The notes under the pieces were generated by a model, which made no database searches, was not told the DNA's origin, and saw only the letters and a program-made list of their open reading frames with translations. This document shows positions 8,771 through 17,768 of a stretch of DNA of 64,000 nt, piece after piece. This DNA comes from Paraburkholderia dinghuensis (GTDB taxonomy: Bacteria; Pseudomonadota; Gammaproteobacteria; Burkholderiales; Burkholderiaceae). The position numbers and the translations under genes are program-made. How positions within the stretch are numbered: the stretch's first letter is position 1; every line of letters starts with the position of its first letter. The stretch is from assembly GCF_003837865.1 (NCBI RefSeq), contig NZ_RQIS01000001.1, forward strand, positions 62,001 to 126,000, written 5' to 3'.

Positions 8771-9760
8771 TCAATAACGGATGACGGAAGCGCCCCAGGT
8801 AAAACCACCGCCGACGCCTTCGATCAGCACGTTGTCGCCACGCTTGACACGGCCGTCGCGCACGGCGACGTCCAATGCGAGCGGGATGGACGCCGCCGAC
8901 GTGTTGCCGTGATCGCCGACCGTGACGACCATGCGCTCGGCGGGGAGGCCGAGCTTGCGGCAGGTGCCCTGCATGATGCGGATGTTTGCCTGGTGCGGAA
9001 TCAGCCAGTCGATCTGCTCGGGTTTGAGCTGTGCCTTTTCCAGCGCCTCGATAGCGACTTTCTCCAGCACGTTCACCGCGAGCTTGAACACGGCCTGGCC
9101 GTCCATGTGCAGGAACGCGTTGCCAGCGACCACGCCACCATTCACATGGCCCGGCGTGCAGAGAATATGCGCGTAGCTGCCGTCGGCGTGGAGCGCGCTC
9201 GACAGCACGCCCGGCTTGTCGGATGCCTGCAGCACGATGGCGCCAGCGCCGTCGCCAAACAGCACGCACGTGGTGCGGTCGTTGAAATCGAGGATGCGCG
9301 AGAAGGTCTCCGCGCCGACGATGAGCGCCGTGCGATGCTGCCCGCTGCGAATCAGACTGTCGGCGATCGAAACGGCGTAGGCAAAGCCCGCGCACACCGC
9401 CTGGACGTCGAACGCCGCGCCGTGATTGCGGATGCCGAGCTTGTTCTGCAGCAGGCAGGCGGTGCTCGGAAACACGAAATCAGGCGTGGAAGTCGCGACG
9501 ATGATCAGGTCGATCGACTGCGGGTCGACGTCGGCAGCCTCGATCGCGCGCTGCGATGCGGCGAATGCGAGATCGCTCGTGGTCTGGTCGGGCGCGGCAA
9601 AGTAGCGCGCGTGTATGCCCGTGCGGGCGACGATCCACTCATCGCTCGTCTCGACGCCCTTCGCGGCGAGACGTTCAGCCAGCGCCTGATTGGTGACGCG
9701 ATCAGACGGAAGATAGCTGCCCGTGCCGAGCACGCGGGAAAATAGAGTCGGTTGAGTCAT
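8771..9760 (-). CDS. fabH: Beta-ketoacyl-ACP synthase III
   Basis: 329 residues, KAS III. Catalytic Cys is in [11 protein letters not shown], His in [10 protein letters not shown], and Asn in [14 protein letters not shown]. It initiates fatty acid synthesis by condensing acetyl-CoA with malonyl-ACP. Its start codon overlaps the plsX stop at 9760, indicating translational coupling. The next gene, fabD, begins about 100 bp downstream. Confidence 0.97.
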   Translation of the reverse strand: MTQPTLFSRVLGTGSYLPSDRVTNQALAERLAAKGVETSDEWIVARTGIHARYFAAPDQTTSDLAFAASQRAIEAADVDPQSIDLIIVATSTPDFVFPSTACLLQNKLGIRNHGAAFDVQAVCAGFAYAVSIADSLIRSGQHRTALIVGAETFSRILDFNDRTTCVLFGDGAGAIVLQASDKPGVLSSALHADGSYAHILCTPGHVNGGVVAGNAFLHMDGQAVFKLAVNVLEKVAIEALEKAQLKPEQIDWLIPHQANIRIMQGTCRKLGLPAERMVVTVGDHGNTSAASIPLALDVAVRDGRVKRGDNVLIEGVGGGFTWGASVIRY

Positions 9761-10863
9761 TATGCCTTCGGGGAAGATGCGGTTCCGGGCGGAATTCCTC
9801 CCGGAAGCGGGTCGCCAGAATGGCCGCTGGCAGACGCGTCGGCCGCCCGTTCGAGCGATCCGGAGTTCTCGTCCATGGCATGCGCGAGGCGTTCCAGCAC
9901 GCCATTTTTGACGGCATCATACCCGCGTTTGATCGCCCACTCAAACGCGTAAGCGTCCGCGGAGCCGTGGCTCTTGATAACGACACTTTTCAGGCCGAGC
10001 AGCGCCGCGCCGTTGTACCGGCGATGGTCGAAACGTTTCCCGAAGCGCTTGAGCACGCGCATCGCTGCGAGCGCCATCAGCTTCGTGAGCCACGAGCGGC
10101 TGAACTCTTCCCTGAGCGCATTGCTGAGCATCTGCGCGAGCCCCTCGGATGTCTTCAGCGCGACATTCCCAACGAAACCGTCACAGACGATCACGTCGAC
10201 GGTGCCCTTGTAAATGTCGTTGCCTTCCACGTTACCGAAGAAGTTCAGCGTGCTCGCGCGCAGCAGTTCACCCGCGCGCTTGATGGTGTCGTTGCCCTTG
10301 ATGACCTCTTCGCCGATATTCAGGAGCCCTATGCTTGGGCGCTCCTTGCCCTCGAGCGCTGCGACGAGCGCATGGCCCATCTCCGCGAACTGGAGCAGAT
10401 GCTGCGGCTCGCAGTCGACGTTGGCGCCGAGGTCGAGGACCGTGGTGTAACCAGTGGGCGTGGGCATCGCGGATGCGATGGCCGGGCGTTCGATGCCAGG
10501 CAGCGTCTTGAGCACGTAGCGCGACACGGCCATCAACGCGCCAGTGTTGCCGGCGGACACGCAGGCCTGCGCCTCGCCGTCCTTCACGCGATTGAGCGCG
10601 ACGCGCATCGACGAGTCTTTCTTCTTGCGCAGTGCGACCTCGACCGGGTCGTCCATTTCGACAACCTCGGTGGCGGGAACGATGGAGAGCGCAGGATTGT
10701 CCAGCGCCTTCAGCTTCTTCAACTGGGCGCGGATCGCCGTTTCGATACCGACGAGCATAAGACGCGCATCGGGATGCAGGCGGACGAAACTGACTGCGGC
10801 AGGCACCGTCACGGACGGACCGTGGTCGCCTCCCATGCAATCAATCGTGAGCGTAACAGTCAT
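9760..10863 (-). CDS. plsX: Phosphate acyltransferase
   Basis: 367-residue PlsX: start [26 protein letters not shown], with conserved [16 protein letters not shown] and [14 protein letters not shown] blocks. It makes acyl-phosphate from acyl-ACP for phospholipid synthesis. It stands between rpmF and fabH as in most bacteria. The C-terminal extension rich in Ser/Gly/Pro (after about residue 340) is less conserved. Confidence 0.96.
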   Translation of the reverse strand: MTVTLTIDCMGGDHGPSVTVPAAVSFVRLHPDARLMLVGIETAIRAQLKKLKALDNPALSIVPATEVVEMDDPVEVALRKKKDSSMRVALNRVKDGEAQACVSAGNTGALMAVSRYVLKTLPGIERPAIASAMPTPTGYTTVLDLGANVDCEPQHLLQFAEMGHALVAALEGKERPSIGLLNIGEEVIKGNDTIKRAGELLRASTLNFFGNVEGNDIYKGTVDVIVCDGFVGNVALKTSEGLAQMLSNALREEFSRSWLTKLMALAAMRVLKRFGKRFDHRRYNGAALLGLKSVVIKSHGSADAYAFEWAIKRGYDAVKNGVLERLAHAMDENSGSLERAADASASGHSGDPLPGGIPPGTASSPKA

Positions 10864-11001
10864 GGAATGCGACGGATTTCAGGCACAAAAAAGCGGCAGA
10901 TGAATGCCGCCTTTTTTGCCGAGCCGGAATATAGTCAAGCGAACAGAATCGCCATGCACGGCACCGCGTGGTCCCCCACCTGGCGCCGCACAGTGCAACG
11001 A

Positions 11002-11181
11002 TTAATCGTTCTTGGTCTTGACGACTTTCTTGCCGCGGTAGTAGCCGTTCGGGCTGACGTGGTGACGCAGGTGCACTTCACCCGTGCTCGGCTCGACAGC
11101 CAGCGGAGCGCCCGTGAGGAAGTCGTGCGAGCGGTGCATGCCGCGCTTCGACGGCGACTTCTTGTTTTGTTGAACTGCCAT
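11002..11181 (-). CDS. rpmF: 50S ribosomal protein L32
   Basis: 59 residues read directly from the sequence: [20 protein letters not shown] at the start and the tail KKVVKTKND. It is basic and has the L32 pattern ([31 protein letters not shown]). An AGGAG ribosome binding site lies just upstream of the ATG. It sits between the YceD gene and plsX, the classic yceD-rpmF-plsX-fab arrangement that couples ribosome and lipid synthesis. I do not see the Cys pairs of the zinc-binding L32 form. Confidence 0.96.
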   Translation of the reverse strand: MAVQQNKKSPSKRGMHRSHDFLTGAPLAVEPSTGEVHLRHHVSPNGYYRGKKVVKTKND

Positions 11182-11276
11182 GATAACTCCTGAGAAATTT
11201 TGCGAATTCTATCACAGCCCGATCCAGCAGCCGCCACCCTGGGGATGACCTGACGCCGGGACGAGGCCCACAAATC

Positions 11277-11342
11277 TGAAACTGCGCTGAAACTGCGCCG
11301 AAACCGCACTAAAGCTGCGCGAGTACTGCGCCAATGCTGCCC
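11277..11342. repeat. Degenerate 11-bp tandem repeat, six units
   Basis: The gap between rpmF and the YceD gene holds six consecutive 11-bp units. The first two are identical (TGAAACTGCGC); the others drift (CGAAACCGCAC, TAAAGCTGCGC, GAGTACTGCGC, CAATGCTGCCC). The period is exactly 11 throughout. No protein is likely here on either strand. It could be a slippage-born repeat or a phased binding array near one helical turn. Confidence 0.8.
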
Positions 11343-11358
11343 GCCGCCTGCGGCCGCT

Positions 11359-12015
11359 TCAGTGCTTGCCGCCGGGACCGTCCTTCTTCAGCGATTCGAG
11401 CGCCGCAAACGGGTTGACGCGCTCCTCCGCTTCGATTTCCTGCTCCGGCAAATCGTCCACTGAATCCACGCCGTCCGCGCCGTCGGCACCCGAGGCAAGA
11501 CTTTCGTGGATTGCCGGACAGACCTCGTGCTTCGGCACGAGCGGCAGCGCAAGCAACAGCTCCTCTTCGATCAAGTCGACGAGATCGAAATGGCGCGAGC
11601 CTACGATCACTTCGGCTTCATCGTCGTCGAGCGGAAACTCGTCCGCTTCGTCTTCCGTCTGGACGATACGGAAGACAGGGTCAGCGTTGAACGCCTGCTC
11701 GCTGGGAGCGAGGCAACGCTGACACGTCAACCACGCGGTACCGTGAATCGCGAGCCGCAGATAGGGCTGCTGACCCTCGGCGCCGTCGTCCTGCAATTCC
11801 GGCTGCGTGAAACCTGCCGCCTGCCACGTGAACACGGTGTCACGATCTGGCGCGTCGACCGGGACTTCGTTTAACATGCGCGGCAGTTGCGACAGACGCA
11901 CCGCTCCTGCGGCCTCGCGAGCGCTACGCGCAAATTCGAAAATATCGAGATCGCGCGGATTCAGCGACTCAATGGGACCTGCAGGCTTGCCCGCCGGTTC
12001 GGTTCGTTCGGTCAT
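11359..12015 (-). CDS. yceD: YceD family (DUF177) protein
   Basis: About 218 residues from MTERTEPAGK, with AGGAG upstream; the frame is open further upstream, but that extension does not resemble the family. It has the DUF177 core: a CQRC-like segment (WLTCQRCLAP), acidic stretches (EDEADEFPLDDDEAEVI), and DLIEEELLLALPLVPKHEVC. It lies just upstream of rpmF, as YceD does in most bacteria. The YceD/DUF177 family is linked to 23S rRNA accumulation. The role here is inferred from family and context. Confidence 0.88.
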   Translation of the reverse strand: MTERTEPAGKPAGPIESLNPRDLDIFEFARSAREAAGAVRLSQLPRMLNEVPVDAPDRDTVFTWQAAGFTQPELQDDGAEGQQPYLRLAIHGTAWLTCQRCLAPSEQAFNADPVFRIVQTEDEADEFPLDDDEAEVIVGSRHFDLVDLIEEELLLALPLVPKHEVCPAIHESLASGADGADGVDSVDDLPEQEIEAEERVNPFAALESLKKDGPGGKH

Positions 12016-12312
12016 GTGCGCTCCTGCTTCGAGGCGTTCAGTCGGCACGTGTTCGCTACCACTTTCGCTTATACAGACGTCGCACAAAGCAGACATGGCC
12101 TGTAAGCTCTGGCGCCAGCGTGCTTGCTCGTGTTTGTCCGTGCTGCAATATTGCAGGCACATGGAAAAGCACGCGAAACGAGCGTACCGATGAAAAGCCC
12201 AAAATCATATCGCCTTTGTCTTTACGAGTCAAACACTTAACTGCACGGATGCAAGTGCCTGTGCAGCTTCACTTTTCGGTTATCCGCCCCCGCTTTTTCT
12301 GACAGATCGACC

Positions 12313-12966
12313 ATGCAGGATTCCTCGTTCTCAAGTCCGGCCACGCCAGCCACTCCGGCCGCAAGCCGGCCCGCCCTGATTCTCGCCTCGAGCTCGCGCT
12401 ATCGCCGCGAACTGCTGGAGCGGCTACGTATTCCGTTCCAGACCACTGTGCCCGCCATCGACGAAACTCCGCTTGCGGGCGAGACGCCCGAAGCCACCGC
12501 GCTACGTCTTGCCGCCGCCAAGGCCCGCGCCGTAGCTGCTGCCCTTCCCGCGACGGCAGGCCGCACGCTCGTGATCGGCTCGGATCAGGTCGCCACTTTC
12601 GACGGCCACCAGATCGGCAAGCCCGGCACGCACGAGCGCGCCCTCGCCCAGCTGCAATCGATGCGCGGTCGCGAAGTGTTGTTCCATAGTGCGCTCAGTC
12701 TGCTAGATACCGCTACTGGCCAAACGGATACCGTCGACGTCGTGACGAAGGTGCGCTTTCGCGACCTGCCCGACGCGGCCCTCGACGCCTATCTGCGCGC
12801 CGAACAGCCCTACGACTGCGCGGGCAGCGCGAAATCGGAGGGGCTCGGCATTGCACTGCTCGAAGCGATCGAATCGGACGACCCCACCGCGCTGATCGGC
12901 TTGCCGCTGATCGCGCTCACGCGCATGCTGCTCGCCGCGGGCTATCCGCTGCTGGAGGCGCAATGA
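12313..12966 (+). CDS. Maf family nucleotide pyrophosphatase
   Basis: 217 residues. After a roughly 20-residue Ser/Ala/Pro-rich lead comes the Maf signature LILASSSRYRRELLERL, then the catalytic region IDETPLAGETPEATALRLAAAKA and VIGSDQVATFDG. The later motif CAGSAKSEGLGIALLEAIESDDPTALIGLPL fits the YceF subfamily (m7GTP pyrophosphatase). It is divergent from the YceD gene. Its stop overlaps the start of the downstream methyltransferase (ATGA), so the two are translationally coupled. Confidence 0.93.
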   Translation: MQDSSFSSPATPATPAASRPALILASSSRYRRELLERLRIPFQTTVPAIDETPLAGETPEATALRLAAAKARAVAAALPATAGRTLVIGSDQVATFDGHQIGKPGTHERALAQLQSMRGREVLFHSALSLLDTATGQTDTVDVVTKVRFRDLPDAALDAYLRAEQPYDCAGSAKSEGLGIALLEAIESDDPTALIGLPLIALTRMLLAAGYPLLEAQ

Positions 12967-13682
12967 CCGGCACGCTTTATCTGATCCCGAACACGCTCGG
13001 CGACGGCGACGAAGCTGCGCTAGCTGCCGTCCTGCCCGCGCCGGTGCGCGAGCGCGCTGGAACGCTCGCAAGCTATATCGGCGAAAACGCGAAGACGACG
13101 CGTGCGTTTCTGAAGCGCGTCGGCACCACGCGGCCGATCCAGGAAATCGAGATTCGCGAACTGAACGTCAACACGCCGGCCGGCGAGATCGACAAGCTGC
13201 TCGCGCCGCTTCTCGCCGGTGTCGACACTGGACTCGTTTCGGAGGCGGGCGTGCCCGCCGTGGCCGACCCGGGCGCCCTGCTGGTGCGGCGCGCACACGA
13301 GCGCGGCATCAAGGTCGTGCCGCTCGTCGGGCCGAGTTCGATCCTGCTCGCGCTGATGGCCTCGGGCCTGAACGGCCAGAGCTTCGCGTTCCACGGCTAT
13401 CTGCCCGTCGACGCCAACGAGCGTGCGAAGAAGCTGCGCGAACTGGAACAGCACTCGCGTAAGGCAAAGCAGACACAGATTTTCATAGAGACGCCGTATC
13501 GCAACCGCACGATGCTCGACGCACTGCTCAGCGCCTGCGCACCTTCGACGCTCGTGTGCGTCGCCGCCGACCTCACACTGCCCACCGAAACGATTCAGAG
13601 CCGCACCGTGTCCGACTGGAAGAAGCACACCGGCCCCGATCTGCACAAGCGGCCGGCGATCTTCTTGCTACTCGCGGTCTGA
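12963..13682 (+). CDS. SAM-dependent methyltransferase, tetrapyrrole-methylase fold (RsmI-related)
   Basis: 239 residues. It begins GTLYLIPNTLGD and includes GLVSEAGVPAVADPGALLVRRAHERGIKVVPLVGPSS, the typical SAM-binding core of the RsmI/tetrapyrrole methylase fold, and FIETPYRNRTMLDAL. It is shorter than true RsmI (about 280 residues) and its N-terminus differs, so I do not use the rsmI symbol. It overlaps maf by 4 bp. Its substrate is unknown; rRNA or small-molecule methylation are both possible. Confidence 0.88.
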   Translation: MTGTLYLIPNTLGDGDEAALAAVLPAPVRERAGTLASYIGENAKTTRAFLKRVGTTRPIQEIEIRELNVNTPAGEIDKLLAPLLAGVDTGLVSEAGVPAVADPGALLVRRAHERGIKVVPLVGPSSILLALMASGLNGQSFAFHGYLPVDANERAKKLRELEQHSRKAKQTQIFIETPYRNRTMLDALLSACAPSTLVCVAADLTLPTETIQSRTVSDWKKHTGPDLHKRPAIFLLLAV

Positions 13683-13738
13683 AGCCGTGCCTCCGGGGCC
13701 CCAAAACGCCCCTCACGCAGCAAGCCCCAAAAACACAA

Positions 13739-13770
13739 CGGCCGCTTACGCAAGGCGTTAGCGGCCGTTC
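13739..13770 (-). terminator. Hairpin between convergent genes
   Basis: AACGGCCGCTTACGC and GCGTTAGCGGCCGTT form a near-perfect 15-bp stem with an AAG loop. On the minus strand the hairpin is followed by a T-rich stretch (GTGTTTTTG), so it most likely terminates the sppA-like gene. It may also stop the opposing transcript. Confidence 0.75.
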
Positions 13771-13787
13771 GTGGCACCACGCGCGTG

Positions 13788-14792
13788 TTAGCGGACGACC
13801 TTGCTTCCGCCCAGAATCAACGCGTGAACCGCCGCCGTACCCACGGCGGCACCGAATCGCTTCGCGAGCCGGTCGGTCAAGCTCTGCTTGACGGTGTAAT
13901 CGACGACATCGGGCGCCTTGATGATTTCGCGCGCGACGTAGTCGGTATCGCCGTAGCCGTCCGCCAGCCCCAGTTCCACGCTCTTTTCGCCGGTCCAGAA
14001 AAGGCCCGAGAAGAGGTCTGGCGTCTCATGCAGGCGCTTGCCGCGGCCGGCCTTCACGGCGTCGATGAACTGCTGGTGGATCTGATCGAGCATGGCCTGC
14101 GCGTGGGCGTCCATCTTCGGCGTATCCGGCGAGAACGGATCGAAGAAGCCCTTGTTCTCGCCCGACGTGCGCAGCCGGCGCTGGACACCGAGCTTGTCCA
14201 TCAGGCCGGTGAATCCAAAACCGTCCATCAGCACGCCGATCGAGCCGACGATGCTCGCCTTGTTCACATAGATCTTGTCGGCGGCGGCCGCGACGAAATA
14301 GCCGCCCGACGCGCACATGTCGCCTACCACGACGTAGAGGGGGATGGCCGGATACTTCGCGCGCAGTCGCTGGATCTCGCCGTTGATGATGCTCGCCTGG
14401 ACCGGGCTGCCGCCCGGGCTGTCGATGTGCAGGATGACACCGGCCGTGCCGTCGTCGTCGAATGCACTCCGGAGCGCGGTGTCGATGTCCTCCGCGTTTG
14501 CGTTCGTGTCGGACCCGATTTCGCCATCGAGCGTCACGAGCGCCGTATGGCGCCCCCCGTTTTCGACGCGTGCGCCGGACAGGTCCACCACGCTCCACGC
14601 GATCACCAGCAACACGAACAGAAACGCGAAGCGGAAAAAAATCTTCCAGCGCCGCGCGGCGCGCTGCTCGTTGATCGCAGCGAGCGCAATACGCTCCAGC
14701 GCGTCGCGCTCCCAGCCGGGCGCAGGCGCGTTGCGGTCCACCGGGACCGGACGGGCCGGCTCGTTCGATTCAGGGGTCGGATTGTCGGACAT
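13788..14792 (-). CDS. S49 family signal peptide peptidase (SppA-like, short form)
   Basis: 334 residues with one N-terminal transmembrane segment (RFAFLFVLLVIAWSVV). The protease domain has IDSPGGSPVQ, the nucleophile Ser in GDMCASGGYFVAAAAD, and the Lys in YVNKASIVGSIGVLMDGFG, giving the Ser-Lys dyad. The length is that of the short, single-domain SppA/SohB-like form. It faces the periplasm and degrades membrane-bound signal peptides or related substrates. It is first from the terminator in a minus-strand group with the Rieske, HAD and rluC genes. Confidence 0.92.
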   Translation of the reverse strand: MSDNPTPESNEPARPVPVDRNAPAPGWERDALERIALAAINEQRAARRWKIFFRFAFLFVLLVIAWSVVDLSGARVENGGRHTALVTLDGEIGSDTNANAEDIDTALRSAFDDDGTAGVILHIDSPGGSPVQASIINGEIQRLRAKYPAIPLYVVVGDMCASGGYFVAAAADKIYVNKASIVGSIGVLMDGFGFTGLMDKLGVQRRLRTSGENKGFFDPFSPDTPKMDAHAQAMLDQIHQQFIDAVKAGRGKRLHETPDLFSGLFWTGEKSVELGLADGYGDTDYVAREIIKAPDVVDYTVKQSLTDRLAKRFGAAVGTAAVHALILGGSKVVR

Positions 14793-14807
14793 GCGTATGG
14801 TGGTTTG

Positions 14808-15200
14808 TCAGTTTTGATGCGGACGCAGATCCTCGTCCGGCAGCCAGAATACCGCACGGCCCTCCGGCGTGTCCCGTTCCTCGACACGCACGGGCCGCAG
14901 CCGCCCCCCGCGGCACGGGCCGCCCACGCATTTGCCGGTGTCGGGCTCATAAATCGCGCCGTGTGTCGCACACATCAGGTAAAGGCCCGAAGATTCGAAG
15001 AACTGCCCCTCCACCCAGTCGAGCTCCATGGGTACGTGGGCGCACCGGTTCAGGTAACCGAAAACCTCGCCGCCGTAACGCACGAAAAACACCACGGCGT
15101 CGCCGCCCGCGTAGGTTACGTCCAGGCGGTGGCCCAAACCGCCTTCGAGCAATTCTTCCGCCGCGCAGACGCGCACCGGATCATTGGCCGTCGCGCTCAC
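14808..15200 (-). CDS. Rieske [2Fe-2S] domain protein
   Basis: 130 residues from a GTG start that overlaps the stop of the HAD gene (GTGA). The cluster ligands are visible: C-x-H in NRCAHVPMEL and C-x-x-H in MCATHGAIYEPDTG, followed by GPCRGGRL. It is a stand-alone Rieske ferredoxin-like protein, not part of an oxygenase, and has no transmembrane segment. A redox carrier role is likely, but its partner cannot be told. The synteny with rluC, HAD and sppA is common in Burkholderiales. Confidence 0.9.
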   Translation of the reverse strand: MSATANDPVRVCAAEELLEGGLGHRLDVTYAGGDAVVFFVRYGGEVFGYLNRCAHVPMELDWVEGQFFESSGLYLMCATHGAIYEPDTGKCVGGPCRGGRLRPVRVEERDTPEGRAVFWLPDEDLRPHQN

Positions 15201-15856
15201 GCGTGTTCCCGCAGCCAGAGCGCGAGCGACGCGACGTCCGACGCGACGTAGCGCGGCGAGAGCGCCTCGAGCGAGTCCGGCGAATGCGCTCCGTACCCCA
15301 CGCCGACACCGGCGACGCCGGCGTTGATCGCCATCTGCAGGTCGTGCGTCGTGTCGCCGATCATGAGCGTGCGGCCGTTATCCTGCCCCAGCTCGCGCGT
15401 CAGTTCGTGGAGCATTGCCGGATGCGGCTTCGAGAAGGTTTCATCGGCGCAGCGCGTGCCGTCAAAGATGCTCGTCAGGCGCGCCTCGTCGAGCGCACGG
15501 TTCAGACCAACGCGGCTCTTGCCCGTCGCCACGGCCAGCAGGTAGCCGCGGTCGCGCAGCTCGGCCAGCATCTCACGCACGCCGACAAAAAGCTCCGTCA
15601 CCTGTCCCTTGATGAGGTAGTGGAAGCGATATCGTTCGGCGAGGCGGGAATAGTCCGCCGGATCGAGCGTCGGCGCGGCAATCTGCAGCGCTTCGCGCAA
15701 GCCAAGGCCGATTACGTAACTCGCGGCCTCGTCGCCGGGCACGGGCAAACCCAGGTCGCGGCAGGCGGCCTGAATGCTGCGCGTGATATGGACGGTCGAA
15801 TCCATCAGCGTGCCATCCCAATCGAACACGATCAGGTCAAATTGCTCTCGGGCCAT
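15197..15856 (-). CDS. HAD-superfamily hydrolase (phosphoglycolate phosphatase-like)
   Basis: 219 residues from ATG at 15856, with GGAGAAGG just upstream; a TTG at 15871 also opens the frame. HAD motifs: I, DLIVFDWDGTLMDST; II, AVATGKS; III, Lys in SKPHPAMLHE; IV, MIGDTTHDLQMA. The small helical cap between motifs I and II fits the Gph/subfamily IA type. Substrate is not determined. It overlaps the downstream Rieske gene and follows rluC by 27 bp, so they likely form one operon. Confidence 0.9.
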   Translation of the reverse strand: MAREQFDLIVFDWDGTLMDSTVHITRSIQAACRDLGLPVPGDEAASYVIGLGLREALQIAAPTLDPADYSRLAERYRFHYLIKGQVTELFVGVREMLAELRDRGYLLAVATGKSRVGLNRALDEARLTSIFDGTRCADETFSKPHPAMLHELTRELGQDNGRTLMIGDTTHDLQMAINAGVAGVGVGYGAHSPDSLEALSPRYVASDVASLALWLREHA

Positions 15857-15883
15857 GCGGTCCTTCTCCAATGCAGTGTCGTT

Positions 15884-16918
15884 CTAGTCGGGCTGCGCGG
15901 CGGGCCTGCCGGCGCCTTCGGCACGCTCGCGCCGGGCCCGCAGTTCGTCGATGAAACGGCGGCATTCCGCGGGCAGCGGCGCCTCGAACTGGAGCGTCTC
16001 GTGTGTGATCGGGTGCGTAATCTTCAGCCGGTGCGCGTGCAGGAACATGCGCTTGATGCCCGGATTCGCCCCTTGACGCGCCAGCGCCTTATTGAGCGCG
16101 AAGTCGCCGTATTTGGCGTCACCGACGATCGGCAGCCCAAGGTGCGCGAGGTGCACGCGGATCTGGTGCGTGCGTCCGGTCTTCAGTTCGGCTTCGAGAA
16201 GCGCGTATTCAGACCAGCGCTCGACGAGATTGAACACCGTATGCGATGCCAGACCATCCGGCTGCACGCGCACGCGGCGTTCGCCTTCCGGGGTCAGATA
16301 CTTGTGCAGCGGCTCCTTCACGGCGCGACGACGGCCCCAATCGCTTTCCCAGTCGCCGTGGACACACGCGTAATAGCGCTTGTCCATGCTGTTTTCGCGA
16401 ATCTGCTCGTGCAGGCCGACCAGCGCCGCGCGCTTCTTGGCGAGCATGAGGATACCCGAGGTCTCGCGGTCCAGCCGATGCACCAGTTCGAGGAACTTGC
16501 CCTGCGGCCGCGCCTCGCGCAACTGCTCGATCACGCCGAACGCCACGCCGCTGCCACCATGAACGGCCACGCCCGCGGGTTTGTCGATCACGAGCAGCCC
16601 CTCGTCCTCAAAGAGCACCGAGAACTGTCCAGCGGGCACGGGCGCGGCGCTCGCGCTCGCGCCGGATTGAGCCGTGCGGATGGGCGGCACGCGCACGATA
16701 TCGCCTTCCGCCAGCCGGTATTGCGCGTCGACCCGGCCCTTATTCACGCGGACTTCCCCGCTTCGCAGGATCCGGTAGATGTGACTTTTCGGCACGCCTT
16801 TGCAGACGCGCACAAGGAAATTGTCGATGCGCTGCCCGGCCGCGCCGTCGTCGATTTCGACGAACGAAACCTGGTCGCTTGCGACCTGATTCTGGGATGT
16901 TTTGCCTAACCCTTTCAT
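15884..16918 (-). CDS. rluC: 23S rRNA pseudouridine synthase RluC
   Basis: 344 residues from ATG at 16918. There is an N-terminal S4 RNA-binding domain (QRIDNFLVRVCKGVPKSHIYRILRSGEVRVNKGRV in two blocks), then the RsuA/RluA catalytic domain with HRLDRETSGILML (catalytic Asp) and TGRTHQIRVHLAHLG. It modifies uridines in 23S rRNA. It is divergent from rne, the same neighbour as in E. coli, which supports RluC. No Shine-Dalgarno sequence precedes the ATG. A GTG at 16945 gives an alternative longer start. Confidence 0.94.
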   Translation of the reverse strand: MKGLGKTSQNQVASDQVSFVEIDDGAAGQRIDNFLVRVCKGVPKSHIYRILRSGEVRVNKGRVDAQYRLAEGDIVRVPPIRTAQSGASASAAPVPAGQFSVLFEDEGLLVIDKPAGVAVHGGSGVAFGVIEQLREARPQGKFLELVHRLDRETSGILMLAKKRAALVGLHEQIRENSMDKRYYACVHGDWESDWGRRRAVKEPLHKYLTPEGERRVRVQPDGLASHTVFNLVERWSEYALLEAELKTGRTHQIRVHLAHLGLPIVGDAKYGDFALNKALARQGANPGIKRMFLHAHRLKITHPITHETLQFEAPLPAECRRFIDELRARRERAEGAGRPAAQPD

Positions 16919-17768
16919 TCTGAATATAATTTGCCCAGCGCTCACGCGACGACGGTTGACTAGACGGCAATTCCGCCAGGTCCTCGATCCGTGCCGACGG
17001 CGCAGGCAGCAAGCGATAAACGGTTATTTTACTTGCGCCCGGGGTTGGTTGCTCACCCCGCATGATGAGAAGCAACGAGTTGCACGCACGGAAATCCGCA
17101 CCGGCAGGGACGGCGCCCACAGGCACGTTCGGTCAGGTACGGCTCCGATGGTAACGGAACATTGGTATAAAGAATTCATCCGGTGAGTCCCGGCGCACGG
17201 TCGAAGTGACCGGCGAGAGGACGCGCCGGTGGCGAAATACGGCGAGCGCCCGAAGCGTCCTGGCAACGTGCGGGACATGGCGACGTCAAAAGGTGGCGAG
17301 ACACCCCGAGGGGGAAGACGGGCGTTCCTCGAAAGCTTCCCGTGCGCGGCGCAGGTATTGCAGGTATCGACTGCAGCAGCCGCGAACCCGTTTCTGCCGG
17401 CAGCGCGCGGTTCGCGCGGCGGCAGATATGCCTGTACCGCCTGTCGCGCGTGCTGATGCCTCGCATCGTGCGCCCAGCGGGAAAGCCGGAAGTTGAGGAT
17501 GACGCACCGTCGCGCTCCCGCGGCAAGTCACGCCGCTTGTTGAAGCCGTATTCGCATGTGCCCCCGCGGCCCATCCAGGACAGCGCAGCCGTATGCTGCG
17601 TGTGCCCCGGCTGGGCGCACTGAAGGCAATTCTCCCCGCCATCGTTCCCGCTCCCGCGTGCTTGTGAAAACACGATAAGGCGCGGCATGCCGCTGCCCGT
17701 CCTGTGCCGCCAGGCTTGACGCCTGGCGCCGGCACGGGCCGCGCGCGAAGCCGCTCTGGAGCCGTTCA
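16919..17768. other. Divergent intergenic region: rluC promoter and long rne leader
   Basis: About 850 bp without a convincing gene. On the minus strand a TATATT hexamer (16923-16928) lies immediately before the rluC ATG. On the plus strand an extended -10 like TTGGTATAAA (about 17162-17171) could start rne transcription, giving a leader of nearly 600 nt. Short open frames in the region have no family resemblance. Long rne leaders are used for RNase E autoregulation in enterobacteria; here that is inference. Confidence 0.6.
17704..17735 (+). promoter_or_regulatory. RNA hairpin just upstream of rne start
   Basis: CGCCAGGC and GCCTGGCG pair around a TTGAC loop (8-bp perfect stem), and outer GTGC/GCAC can extend it. 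It ends about 33 nt before the rne ATG. It may shape access to the ribosome or serve as an RNase E target in feedback control. Confidence 0.5.
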
